Part shown: in pieces, positions 6,527 through 14,761 of the stretch
Position numbering within the stretch: the stretch's first letter is position 1
How the letters are laid out: each line of letters begins with the position of its first letter
Assembly (NCBI GenBank): GCA_014729505.1
Contig: WJJS01000015.1
Location: 1-35,299, forward strand
Length of the DNA stretch: 35,299 nucleotides
DNA from: Candidatus Woesearchaeota archaeon
GTDB lineage: Archaea; Nanobdellota; Nanobdellia; Woesearchaeales; ARS49
Direction of reading: 5' to 3'
Notes under the pieces: model-generated
Databases searched by the model: none
Seen by the model: only the letters and a program-made list of their open reading frames with translations
Told to the model about the DNA's origin: nothing
Translations under genes and position numbers: made by a program

Positions 6527-7432
6527 ATGAAATATTCTGTTGTCATTCCTGTTCACAACGAATCAGCAACGATTGTTCCATTAATTTCTGAAATAAAATC
6601 AGTGATGCAACCACTAGGATCATACGAGATACTTGTTATTGATGATGGAAGTACTGATGCTACTTTACCTCTTGTTCAATCCTTATCAGTAAAAACATTC
6701 TCTTTTACCAAAAACTATGGACAAAGTGCTGCACTCCAATGCGGTTTTGATCACGCAAAAGGAGACATCATCATCACACTTGACGGTGACGGACAAAACG
6801 ATCCGCGCGATATTCCGCGCATGCTTTCTGCTCTCGACCTATTTGATGCGGTCGCAGGATGGAGAGCACAACGAAGAGACGGCGTGAGCAAAGTCATAGC
6901 ATCCCGACTCATGTGGTTCATGCGTTACATAGTATTGCAGGACCCCTTGCGCGATGCAGGATGCGGACTCAAAGTGATGAAACAACACTGCCTGCAGAAT
7001 ATTGAGATCTACGGAGAATTACATCGGTTCATTTTGGAACTCGTCGCCATGAAAGGCTATCGCGTATCAGAAGTACCGGTGCGTCACCGGCCACGACGAG
7101 GGGGGAAAACACACTATTCAAACCTAGATCGAGCAATAAAAGGCAATCTCGATCTTTTCATGGTATGGTTTTGGAAGAAATATGCAGGCCGACCTTTGCA
7201 TATCCTGGGATTTGGAGGTTTTCTCTTTTTTGTTGTCGGATCTCTAATCGGCGTATACGCCGTGTACCTCAAGTTTATCCTCGACAAAGATCTATCAAAT
7301 TCTGTTTTTCCTTTGTTAAGCGTTTTTCTTCTTCTAGCAGGCATACAGTTTGTCACTGCAGGATTGTTGTTTGACATCGTCATTAGAAACTATTATCGAG
7401 ACAAACCACGATACGAACTTAGAACACTTTAA
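6527..7432 (+). CDS. GtrB/ArnC/DPM-like polyprenyl-phosphate glycosyltransferase (GT2)
   Basis: The protein is 301 aa. It opens with the GT2 nucleotide-binding motif SVVIPVHNE and IDDGSTD. The metal-binding DxD is DGDG at residues 86-89, followed by QNDP as in dolichol/undecaprenyl-phosphate sugar synthases. RHRPRRGGKTHY is the membrane-facing acceptor region. Two C-terminal membrane helices (about 220-245 and 255-285) give the GtrB/ArnC topology. These enzymes transfer a sugar from a nucleotide donor to a polyprenyl phosphate on the cytoplasmic face. That product is the kind of donor used by GT39-type proteins, two of which are encoded nearby. The sugar is unknown. The gene converges with the flippase gene, overlapping it by 14 nt. 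Confidence 0.88.
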   Translation: MKYSVVIPVHNESATIVPLISEIKSVMQPLGSYEILVIDDGSTDATLPLVQSLSVKTFSFTKNYGQSAALQCGFDHAKGDIIITLDGDGQNDPRDIPRMLSALDLFDAVAGWRAQRRDGVSKVIASRLMWFMRYIVLQDPLRDAGCGLKVMKQHCLQNIEIYGELHRFILELVAMKGYRVSEVPVRHRPRRGGKTHYSNLDRAIKGNLDLFMVWFWKKYAGRPLHILGFGGFLFFVVGSLIGVYAVYLKFILDKDLSNSVFPLLSVFLLLAGIQFVTAGLLFDIVIRNYYRDKPRYELRTL

Positions 7433-8648
7433 CTTTCACGTACGCAATATTAAGACCCGCCCATAACGCAATAGCGATGAGTGTTGCCATCGCAGCACCA
7501 AAGGCACCAAAGAAAAGAATACCCACATAATTGAGAACGACGTTTGTACATGCTGCGATTCCATTAAAGAGTAGAATGATAGACAAGTCTCCGCGAATAA
7601 AAGCAAGCCTACTACTCAAATGCCCAACTGCGTAGATCAAAGGAGAAAACGCCAGGACCTGCATGAGAGGCACAATCGACGAAGATGAATAGAGAAAAGG
7701 AATGATGAGTGGGGCTAGGATCAACAACAATACGACAATTATCGCGTTGATAGTCAATAACCTCCACAAGGTAGAGAGATAAAACGATCGGACCTTCCGA
7801 TGGTTGGCAAACAATGGAGCAGCACCAGCAATAAATGGAATTGATAGCGCAAGCGCTTTTTTAGTTAGCGAAGCAGCAATACTGTAATTACCCACTTCAA
7901 CACTGCCCAACATCGAAGAGATCATTAGAATGTCAATCTTTTCGACGAGAATCCAAAATAAGTACGCTAAAGTAATAATGAAAAGGGCCTTAAGAGCAGA
8001 AGATGAAAGCGAAGAAACCTCTTTATTAGATCGGGGAAGTTTGATACACAAGATAGCAAGAAGAAACACAATACCCGCCCCGTAACTTGCGATATATGAG
8101 ATGAGAAGCCCAGATAATGAGATCCAATTGTATGCATAAAGTGCCGTTAACAACAACAGTTCAAGCACATAAAACAATATGATGGCGATGACTGGATAGA
8201 CTTGTCGATGAAGAGGCTCGAAAAGGGAGATAAAAAAGAAAAAGAAATTTGACACCAACACAAAAACAATCACAAGCACAATATGGTCAAGCAATACTGC
8301 AACGGGGAAGAAAACAAGCCAAGCACAAAACAGTACTGCAGTAATCGCGGCAAACAACAAGCGTGCGCGAAGAGAAGAAAAAATATGCACTCGACTCGTA
8401 GAAGAAAACTTATGAGAACTCAAGGTTTGATACAAATCAAGACTGACTTTACCGGAAAAAAAGACACCGAGCAGAGCAGCATAGGCAAAAACAGTCTGCA
8501 ATTGCCCGTACAATTCAATGCCTGCAATGTTTGGAATCAACACAACAAAAAGCAGACCAAAAACCGCAACAATCAACTGGTAAGCCATAGCATACGTTGT
8601 CTCTTTACGGACTTTGGTCTTTGAAAAATATGAAGGCAATTTCCACAT
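7419..8648 (-). CDS. Wzx/MATE-type oligosaccharide flippase
   Basis: The protein is 409 aa with about twelve hydrophobic segments spread over the whole length. It starts MWKLPSYFSKTKVRKE, a short basic N-terminus typical of Wzx-like polysaccharide exporters, followed by a first helix and a GIELYGQLQTVFAY loop. Late helices with GNYSIAASLTKKALALSIPF match the family's second half. Such proteins move lipid-linked oligosaccharides across the cytoplasmic membrane. Position among glycosyltransferases supports the call. A box A lies 27 nt upstream of the ATG and there is no ribosome binding site. The next gene upstream is divergent. Confidence 0.85.
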   Translation of the reverse strand: MWKLPSYFSKTKVRKETTYAMAYQLIVAVFGLLFVVLIPNIAGIELYGQLQTVFAYAALLGVFFSGKVSLDLYQTLSSHKFSSTSRVHIFSSLRARLLFAAITAVLFCAWLVFFPVAVLLDHIVLVIVFVLVSNFFFFFISLFEPLHRQVYPVIAIILFYVLELLLLTALYAYNWISLSGLLISYIASYGAGIVFLLAILCIKLPRSNKEVSSLSSSALKALFIITLAYLFWILVEKIDILMISSMLGSVEVGNYSIAASLTKKALALSIPFIAGAAPLFANHRKVRSFYLSTLWRLLTINAIIVVLLLILAPLIIPFLYSSSSIVPLMQVLAFSPLIYAVGHLSSRLAFIRGDLSIILLFNGIAACTNVVLNYVGILFFGAFGAAMATLIAIALWAGLNIAYVKVKVF

Positions 8649-8670
8649 ACAACCCTTAGCAAGTGATGAT

Positions 8671-8678
8671 TATTTATG
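8671..8678 (-). promoter_or_regulatory. Box A of the flippase gene
   Basis: On the minus strand this reads CATAAATA, centred about 27 nt before the flippase ATG (8648). Confidence 0.55.
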
Positions 8679-8693
8679 CGTTTCGCCAGTAGC

Positions 8694-8701
8694 TTTTTAT
8701 T
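8694..8701 (+). promoter_or_regulatory. Box A of the first GT39 gene
   Basis: TTTTTATT is centred 26 nt before the ATG at 8723; it is divergent from the flippase promoter, with about 20 nt between the two boxes. Confidence 0.55.
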
Positions 8702-8722
8702 CGTCACAATAGTACCAAGAAC

Positions 8723-10486
8723 ATGAAACGCGCGATCAGCATTGCAGGAGGGATACTCAGCATAACCTTCATGATCTGCTGGTTGGCAGAGACAACAGGA
8801 TTCTTCTTAGCACATCGCACACTGCACCTCGGATTGTTTGCAGTTCTAAGTGCGGTTCTATTAGTCTTTATGAAAAGACCCTGGAACTTGTATCTTTTCT
8901 TTGCGAACATAACAGTGTTTTCAATAGGCGCACAGTACGCAAAGGACCCGCTACTGTTATTGCTTTGCTGTTTGCCACTCATTGGTCTAGGCGCAACATT
9001 TTCTCAACAACAGCTTTCAACAACGCACCACCACAAAGTGATCTTCCTGCTCGTAGTTGTACTCCTCGTAGCAGGACTCTCCATTCGTTTGACAGGACTC
9101 ACCTCATTAGAACCGTACACGGACGAGTACAGCCATCTCGTCAGCGCACAAGCACTCCGCCAGTACGAAGACACCCGAGTCACATTAGATGGAGAACTCA
9201 GTGAACGATACACTCGGGCGTATGGTCTCACATGGATTATCGCACAACTCTTTGCACTGTTTGGAGAATCCCTTTTTATAGCTCGACTAGTTGGAGTGAT
9301 TGCAAGTACTCTAGTAGCAATACTTTTATTCTCTCTTGGAACAAGAGTGCATTATCTCGTCGGACTTATTAGCGCATACCTTTGGCTTTTTTGTCCATGG
9401 GTCATAGCCGTCTCACAAACCGTTAGAGAATACGCACTGTTCCCACTCTGCTATCTACTCATAATTGCAGGACTCTTTTGGTGTACAGAAAAGAAGAACT
9501 GGTGGGGAGTCGCAGGTATAGTAACTCTTTCCCTTTTTTACGCGTTAGTCTTGGACCCTGCATCCACGTTCGTCCAAATCATACCGATGATTGTCACATA
9601 CTTCATCTATTACTTGACACAACGACTCCTTGCGGGATTGACAAGACATTGGATACTACTACTCGTCGCAACAATTCTTCCGCTCATGATAGTATTATGG
9701 CAAGTGCCGTGGTATATCTCAACGAGTCCAGAACTCAATTCGTTTTGGATCCGACAGTTCTTCTCAGAAGCGATTTGGTCGTATCCCATTGCTACTTTTC
9801 TTATTTTTGTGTTTTTCTTGTGCGGATCATTACGCGTTCTTTGGGACCTGCTGTATCGTCGACTTCATATTGTGAGCTATTGTCTTGTTACATTTCTCTT
9901 TTTTCTCGGGTTTTTCACCTTTCATTTTGATCGATATCTGCGACCACGATACTCTTTTGTTATGCTACTCTTTTATCTGCCAGTTGTAGCGTATGGTATG
10001 TACGCCTTAATCGCGGAGGTACAGCATCTTGCTAAGAAAGTGCCAGCAACACTCTTACTTGCAGCAGTAGGATTGATGGTGTTCTCGCCAGCGCCCGGAT
10101 ACGGTGCCGCAACAATGAGTGAGCATGGATACGTGCCAATTACCGACGAATATCACGACTCTTACAACGCAATACATGAGCTCTACGGACAAAACTTTTA
10201 CAACTCCACAGTGCTTTGTTCGCATTGTTATCTCTTATTGTGGAACCGCGACGCTCCCTTGCGTAACAATACCCTCTACGTCTATTCCTACACTAATCCT
10301 GAACGAATCAACAGAGCGACAAAACTTATACGAGAAAGTAGTACCGGGTGGGCAATTCTTGATTGGCGACGGCATCGACACTGGGCATCGGGACTTCCTT
10401 TGTACGACTTTATCGAAGGAAACAAAAGCGTGCAGCTGGTTGACTCGACAAATGGTTTTGATATATTCTATTGGGAACCTATCTGA
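8723..10486 (+). CDS. GT39 (PMT/ArnT-like) integral membrane glycosyltransferase
   Basis: The protein is 587 aa. Three or four N-terminal helices precede a fifth ending in LSIRLTGLTSLEPYTDEYSH. The D-E pair at residues 134-135 matches the catalytic acidic motif in the first large external loop of GT39/ArnT/PMT proteins. The N-terminal ~100 residues, with three extra helices, are an addition relative to a standard GT39. A further run of helices extends to about residue 460, followed by a ~120-residue external C-terminal domain. Family members use polyprenyl-phosphate sugars to glycosylate proteins or lipids on the outer face. The GtrB-like enzyme two genes upstream could supply the donor. The gene converges with the GT4 gene at 10468, overlapping 19 nt. 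Confidence 0.82.
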   Translation: MKRAISIAGGILSITFMICWLAETTGFFLAHRTLHLGLFAVLSAVLLVFMKRPWNLYLFFANITVFSIGAQYAKDPLLLLLCCLPLIGLGATFSQQQLSTTHHHKVIFLLVVVLLVAGLSIRLTGLTSLEPYTDEYSHLVSAQALRQYEDTRVTLDGELSERYTRAYGLTWIIAQLFALFGESLFIARLVGVIASTLVAILLFSLGTRVHYLVGLISAYLWLFCPWVIAVSQTVREYALFPLCYLLIIAGLFWCTEKKNWWGVAGIVTLSLFYALVLDPASTFVQIIPMIVTYFIYYLTQRLLAGLTRHWILLLVATILPLMIVLWQVPWYISTSPELNSFWIRQFFSEAIWSYPIATFLIFVFFLCGSLRVLWDLLYRRLHIVSYCLVTFLFFLGFFTFHFDRYLRPRYSFVMLLFYLPVVAYGMYALIAEVQHLAKKVPATLLLAAVGLMVFSPAPGYGAATMSEHGYVPITDEYHDSYNAIHELYGQNFYNSTVLCSHCYLLLWNRDAPLRNNTLYVYSYTNPERINRATKLIRESSTGWAILDWRRHRHWASGLPLYDFIEGNKSVQLVDSTNGFDIFYWEPI

Positions 10487-11526
10487 CGCAGTAAAGAATA
10501 CACCGTTTTTGCGTGGACAGACCAAGAAAAACGTTTAATGTTATCAAATCCTTTTTTGCACAATCGTTTCTTCACGGCTCGGTCTTGCACTGTTATCATA
10601 TGTTCAGATAACTTCTTTACATCAAATGGAGCAAAATAAAGCGCTGCCTCGCCCGCCACCTCAGGCAAAGACGTTTCAGTCGTGGTAATGACAGGACAAC
10701 CATTAGCTTGAGATTCCAAGACGGGAAGGCCAAAACCCTCGTAGAGTGATGGGTACACAAAAGCAAGAGCTAATTTATACAAGGCGACAAGGTCCTTACG
10801 TGGAACATGACCGAGAAGATGTACTTGAGGATTCTTATTAATCATTTTAACAAGAGAAGAACTCTGTTTTTGCACTCCTCCCGTAAGGACAAGATATGCT
10901 TCTGGCAAGTGCTCAAGAGCTTTGAGAAGCGTACGAAGATTTTTTCTCGGTGTTATTGCGCCAGCATAGAGAAAGAACGAGTTGGGAAGCTCGTACCTCT
11001 TTTTGATTTTTAGCAACTCTTTTTGAGAATACCTTTTTTTTTGTGGCGGACCTTCCTGAGCAATAGTTATTTTTTCTTTTGGAACTTTTAGCAACCCATG
11101 CACTTCTTGACAAGTACTTTTTGAAACCGTAATGAAATGCGTTGCTTGACGGCAAGTGAGAGGCAAAAGGAAAGTGTTACGAATACGATTCTCGAGAGAA
11201 AAACTCTCAACACGCCGTCTACAAGAGATGTCATGGATTACAACAGCAGAGGGTACTGTTGTGAACAAAGGCTTCGTTTGCATAGTACACAACAAGACAT
11301 CCAGATGCAGAGAATTAATGAGAGGGCCTGCAGTAAGTTCGCATATGAGCTGATTATCAAAAGGAAGCTTTACTTCAGTAACTGACGGTTTCGAGGTCTT
11401 ATTGTTACGAAACAAAAACAATTGATCTTCTTTGCACAACGGAATCAAATGAGAAAGAAGATTCTCATGATACGTGGCAACACCTCCTTCAACACTGCCA
11501 TCCGTAAGAAAGATACCTATTCGCAT
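10468..11526 (-). CDS. GT4-family glycosyltransferase
   Basis: The product is 352 aa from the ATG at 11526, preceded by a strong Shine-Dalgarno AAGGAGG inside the upstream gene. It begins MRIGIFLTDGSVEGGVATYHENL, the glycine-rich N-terminus of GT-B fold family 4 enzymes. The second half has FLYAGAITPRKNLRTLL (donor phosphate loop), HLLGHVPRKDLVALY, and the nucleotide-sugar motif PSLYEGFGLPVLESQANGCP, where E-x7-E is the retaining-transferase signature. It shares a 10-nt overlap with the preceding GT4 gene, so the pair is translationally coupled. The sugar is unknown. Confidence 0.9.
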   Translation of the reverse strand: MRIGIFLTDGSVEGGVATYHENLLSHLIPLCKEDQLFLFRNNKTSKPSVTEVKLPFDNQLICELTAGPLINSLHLDVLLCTMQTKPLFTTVPSAVVIHDISCRRRVESFSLENRIRNTFLLPLTCRQATHFITVSKSTCQEVHGLLKVPKEKITIAQEGPPQKKRYSQKELLKIKKRYELPNSFFLYAGAITPRKNLRTLLKALEHLPEAYLVLTGGVQKQSSSLVKMINKNPQVHLLGHVPRKDLVALYKLALAFVYPSLYEGFGLPVLESQANGCPVITTTETSLPEVAGEAALYFAPFDVKKLSEHMITVQDRAVKKRLCKKGFDNIKRFSWSVHAKTVYSLLRQIGSQ

Positions 11527-12605
11527 GAGACCTCCTTGTAGACCTTGTAGTATTGTTCTGCGACAGATTTCCACGACAGCGAGCAGGCAATACGTCGAGA
11601 CTCCCTGCCAAGCTGTAAACGAAGAAGAGGAGATTTGATAAGACTTGCAATAGAAGCACGCAAATCGACAACAGAGTCCGCAATGAAACGGTGATCACTC
11701 ACCAACCCGGTTTTTGAAGCAGAAGACACAATCACAGGAAGACCGCAAGCCATCGCTTCAAGAAGCGCGTTACTCATGCCCTCATTTTTAGAAGGCAACA
11801 CAAACACGTCATGATCTTGATACACTTGTGACATAAGATTCCAAGGAATACGTCCCAAAAAAGCAACAGAGACATTCTTTGATGCCGCCCTCGCTTTTAG
11901 AGACGCCTCAAGAGGGCCAGAGCCAACAATCGACACTTCACAAGACAAACCCCTACACGCGTCGATTAACACGACGATGTTCTTTCGAGTAATAAGTCGG
12001 GAGACACAAAGCACTTTCAACAACCCCTTTTTTAATCTTTTCCTGGGCGTGAACAAGACAGTATCAACACCGTTTGGAATCACATCAATATGTCTTGAAG
12101 AAGTCTTTTGTGCAAGCAAACGCAAGTGCTCAGAATTTGCGATGACTCGATGAGCTTTAGCCCACAAATACTTACTCAATGATTGCAGACCCATCATTTC
12201 AATGACTTTAAACCTTTCGTTAAATCCTGGAACGTCAGAACCCCGCAACGAAATGATTATGGGCAAACCCAAACCCAGAGTAGCAGGTCCAGAAGGAAAC
12301 GCTCCAAACACATGACAGCAGTGAAATTTTCGATGGGAACATAGTTTTTTTGCAGTATGACGTGCTTTAGGAAAGAAACTCAACAAGTTCTGGTAACTTT
12401 GAAAATGAGGGTTTTTACCAGCACTACAAAGAGCATGTAGAGTGATATTCGGACTCACTTGAACCGCGCGGCGCTGAGACATTGTAGAAGCAATAATATC
12501 CATCTCAACATTAAAAGATTGGAACTCTTTGAGAAGGGAGGCTAAAGCGCGACCAGTACCTCCGCCAAGAGGAGGATATTCATAACAGAGCAAAAGCACA
12601 CGCAT
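11517..12605 (-). CDS. GT4-family glycosyltransferase
   Basis: The product is 362 aa. I place the start at the ATG at 12605 because box A CTTATAAC is centred 26 nt upstream and the protein then begins exactly at the fold: MRVLLLCYEYPPLGGGTGRA. The PPxGGG glycine loop, the VLCVSRLITRKNIVVLI strand and the C-terminal PSKNEGMSNALLEAMACGLP box (E-x7-E) define a GT-B family 4 enzyme. It is the first gene of a two-gene unit with the next GT4. Such pairs commonly add successive sugars to a lipid-linked precursor; specificity cannot be read from sequence. Confidence 0.9.
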   Translation of the reverse strand: MRVLLLCYEYPPLGGGTGRALASLLKEFQSFNVEMDIIASTMSQRRAVQVSPNITLHALCSAGKNPHFQSYQNLLSFFPKARHTAKKLCSHRKFHCCHVFGAFPSGPATLGLGLPIIISLRGSDVPGFNERFKVIEMMGLQSLSKYLWAKAHRVIANSEHLRLLAQKTSSRHIDVIPNGVDTVLFTPRKRLKKGLLKVLCVSRLITRKNIVVLIDACRGLSCEVSIVGSGPLEASLKARAASKNVSVAFLGRIPWNLMSQVYQDHDVFVLPSKNEGMSNALLEAMACGLPVIVSSASKTGLVSDHRFIADSVVDLRASIASLIKSPLLRLQLGRESRRIACSLSWKSVAEQYYKVYKEVSCE

Positions 12606-12626
12606 GAACCTGAGCTCTGGCAAACG

Positions 12627-12634
12627 CTTATAAC
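12627..12634 (-). promoter_or_regulatory. Box A of the GT4 pair
   Basis: On the minus strand GTTATAAG is centred about 26 nt before the ATG at 12605; it separates the GT4 unit from the GT2 unit upstream. Confidence 0.5.
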
Positions 12635-12671
12635 ATTTTATGTCGAAAAGACTGCCTATTTGAAAATATAG

Positions 12672-13622
12672 TTAGGGTCGCAAGGTCAAAAACACGTCCC
12701 TTTTTATTCGTCGTGAATGTTGCACTTGACGTCGACGAGATAATGCTGTAGGAAGAGAATTCAGTATCCGACGTGCTGCGCTACCTAAACCCCACAAAGG
12801 ACCAAGATTTCTTCGCTCAAGAGATTGTTTGATTGCTTTAAAACAGGAAAACACGGTAAACACAGGAATACTACATAAGAGATTATGCCATCGATAATTC
12901 TTTAGCAGAGTGTAGGCCATCGCATAAGTGGTTGCAGCAAACCTACGAGAATACATCTCATTATTTTTTCGAATTCCTTTGCCAATATGGGTTTGCAGGT
13001 TCTTGGCAAAAAGACGGACTTCATGCCCTTTCATCCACAGTTTAATGCCAAGATCTGTGTCATCACCTCCAAAGACCAGATGCTCGTCGTACCCACCAAC
13101 CCGTTGCCATAACGACTTTTTGAGAAATAGAGCGCCCCCACACGGAAATGCAACCGTGCGACCGTGCATTTGTTTTACGTCCTGAATGGTCGCGAGCGGG
13201 GACTCAGTAACGCCATACAGTCCGAGGAAACCACCGTAGTACTTTGTCTTCTTAGCTCCAAGGTCTACTAACGCAAGGCTAATGCACAAAGGATCAGACC
13301 ATTGTTGATGGGTATCAAGAAGATCGGTGAGAAGATTTCTATTGTTAACAACGATATCGTTATCAAGCAAGAGAATGAAGGGACCTCTTGCAACTGCAAC
13401 GCCTTCATTGCATGCAGTGTTTTTTGACTTGAGTCGAGAACTTCCTAGCACACGAACTTTTTGCTTACGTAAAAGCGAAACACTCTCGTCGCAAGAGTGA
13501 GCATCAACGACAATCAACTCTTTGGCTGGCAGCTTTTTGAGAAAAGGAATTGTTTTTCGTAAACGGCAAGCCCCATTATAGTTCGCGACGACAATACTGA
13601 CATCACTTGGCAGGTATTTCAT
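12672..13622 (-). CDS. GT2-family glycosyltransferase (WbbL/rhamnosyltransferase-like), second of a paralogous pair
   Basis: The product is 316 aa from the ATG at 13622; the ATG at 13634 abuts GGGAGG with no spacing, so 13622 is the better start. SIVVANYNGACRLRKTI is the GT2 N-terminus, LLLDNDIVV carries the DxD, and GGYDEHLVFGGDDTDLGIKLW holds the late acidic motif. The expected D-N/D-G-S-x-D triad is changed to DAHSCDESV. A C-terminal helix follows and the tail reads HSRRIKRDVFL, matching ASRTVREDVFL in its neighbour. The gene starts inside the upstream paralog. It probably transfers a sugar in assembly of the same surface glycan. Confidence 0.88.
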   Translation of the reverse strand: MKYLPSDVSIVVANYNGACRLRKTIPFLKKLPAKELIVVDAHSCDESVSLLRKQKVRVLGSSRLKSKNTACNEGVAVARGPFILLLDNDIVVNNRNLLTDLLDTHQQWSDPLCISLALVDLGAKKTKYYGGFLGLYGVTESPLATIQDVKQMHGRTVAFPCGGALFLKKSLWQRVGGYDEHLVFGGDDTDLGIKLWMKGHEVRLFAKNLQTHIGKGIRKNNEMYSRRFAATTYAMAYTLLKNYRWHNLLCSIPVFTVFSCFKAIKQSLERRNLGPLWGLGSAARRILNSLPTALSRRRQVQHSRRIKRDVFLTLRP

Positions 13623-14547
13623 TGAGAAAAACATCCTCCCTTACCGTTCTAGAAGCTTGAACGGTTTTTCGCATGCGAAGAGTTGATGGAAAAGAACAAA
13701 GAAATACGTGAGCCGATTGTACAACGCCAAAAAGGGGAGTTGGAGTTTGATGATGCAAGGAAACTCGCAGAGCTTTGACAAGGATCCACGAAAGAGCCGC
13801 AGGAAACCACAAGAGAAGATTGGGCCACGAATAATTCTTCCACATCATGCGAGAAAAGCCCGCCAAGTAAAACTTTTGACGAAACTGCAAACGAGAATCA
13901 GAAATCTCAACACCATGATGGATTAGCTTCACATTTGTTGAAGCAAAACAAGGAACTTGTTGCAAAGCTGCTCTTGCACTTAGATCGTAATCGTCAAGAT
14001 GAATGGGAAATATATCATCATAACCGCCGAGATTGCAGAACAATTGACGCTTGAAAAAAACAGCTCCACCATGAAATCCGTTCACTCGAAGAATCCCTGT
14101 TCTCTCAAGATCATCAGGATGAAGATGAGATTGGAGTCGTGTAAATTTTAGACCAAGACAACGCAAGGTATTCTTATCGATGTCTTGAACTAAGGGAGAA
14201 AGAAAACCAGTATCCCCCAACTCCCTATAGTCGAAAAGCAATTGTTGTACGGCATTGTTTGGGCATTCAATATCGTTGTCAAGGAGAAAGACATAATCTC
14301 CTTTGGCTTGACGGACAAGCTCATTTTTAGCACATCCGTACCCCCTATTTTTTCGAAAATAAATTGTCTTGACGCGCAAGTGCTGCAAATATTCCACGCT
14401 ACCATCTGAAGAACCATTATCTGCTACGAGAAGTTGCACGTTAGGGTACTCTTGATGCAATAGTGAAGGAAGGCAACGACGCAAGCGACGCACTCCATTG
14501 TGGTTCAACACTCCAATAGTGATAAGCGGTGGTTTCACGACGTGCAT
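13603..14547 (-). CDS. GT2-family glycosyltransferase (WbbL/rhamnosyltransferase-like), first of a paralogous pair
   Basis: The product is 314 aa. ITIGVLNHNGVRRLRRCL begins a GT2 fold, VADNGSSDGSVEYL is the canonical second motif, VFLLDNDIE is the DxD, and GGYDDIFPIHLDDYDLSARA is the late acidic motif. A C-terminal hydrophobic helix (LLLWFPAALSWILVKAL) anchors it at the membrane, as in its downstream paralog. The promoter box is a palindromic TTTAAA shared with a small gene on the opposite strand. It overlaps the following paralog by 20 nt. Confidence 0.9.
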   Translation of the reverse strand: MHVVKPPLITIGVLNHNGVRRLRRCLPSLLHQEYPNVQLLVADNGSSDGSVEYLQHLRVKTIYFRKNRGYGCAKNELVRQAKGDYVFLLDNDIECPNNAVQQLLFDYRELGDTGFLSPLVQDIDKNTLRCLGLKFTRLQSHLHPDDLERTGILRVNGFHGGAVFFKRQLFCNLGGYDDIFPIHLDDYDLSARAALQQVPCFASTNVKLIHHGVEISDSRLQFRQKFYLAGFSRMMWKNYSWPNLLLWFPAALSWILVKALRVSLHHQTPTPLFGVVQSAHVFLCSFPSTLRMRKTVQASRTVREDVFLNEIPAK

Positions 14548-14564
14548 ACCAACTTAGAAAAAGG

Positions 14565-14572
14565 TATTTAAA
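14565..14572. promoter_or_regulatory. Shared divergent box A (palindromic TTTAAA)
   Basis: TATTTAAA lies about 22 nt from the minus-strand GT2 start (14547) and 28 nt from the plus-strand start at 14597. No other box is near either start, so one palindrome seems to serve both directions. Confidence 0.55.
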
Positions 14573-14596
14573 CGTTGTTGTATGCCAACATAGAGA

Positions 14597-14761
14597 ATGA
14601 AGAGTCTCAAGGTAACGTTTATATCATTAACAAGTGTTCTTGTACTTGTTGTTTGTGTCGACGTTGTAAGTGGAGGACAAATTCGTCGCACATACCTCAA
14701 CCCATTGTATTTTGCGATAGTTGTCTTTGTGGTTGGTCTTATTGCATTTCGTAGACCCTGA
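14597..14761 (+). CDS. 54-aa protein with two membrane segments
   Basis: This short frame begins MKSLKVTFISLTSVLVLVV and ends LIAFRRP. It has one hydrophobic helix near residues 7-24, a short polar loop containing GGQIRRTYLNP, and a second helix (YFAIVVFVVGLIAF) followed by a basic RRP end. A first helix acting as a cleaved signal is possible. A box A 28 nt upstream supports transcription and a leaderless start. It converges with the second GT39 gene, overlapping its 3' end by 23 nt. No family is recognised. The location inside the glycan cluster suggests a membrane accessory protein, but this is inference. Confidence 0.55.
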   Translation: MKSLKVTFISLTSVLVLVVCVDVVSGGQIRRTYLNPLYFAIVVFVVGLIAFRRP

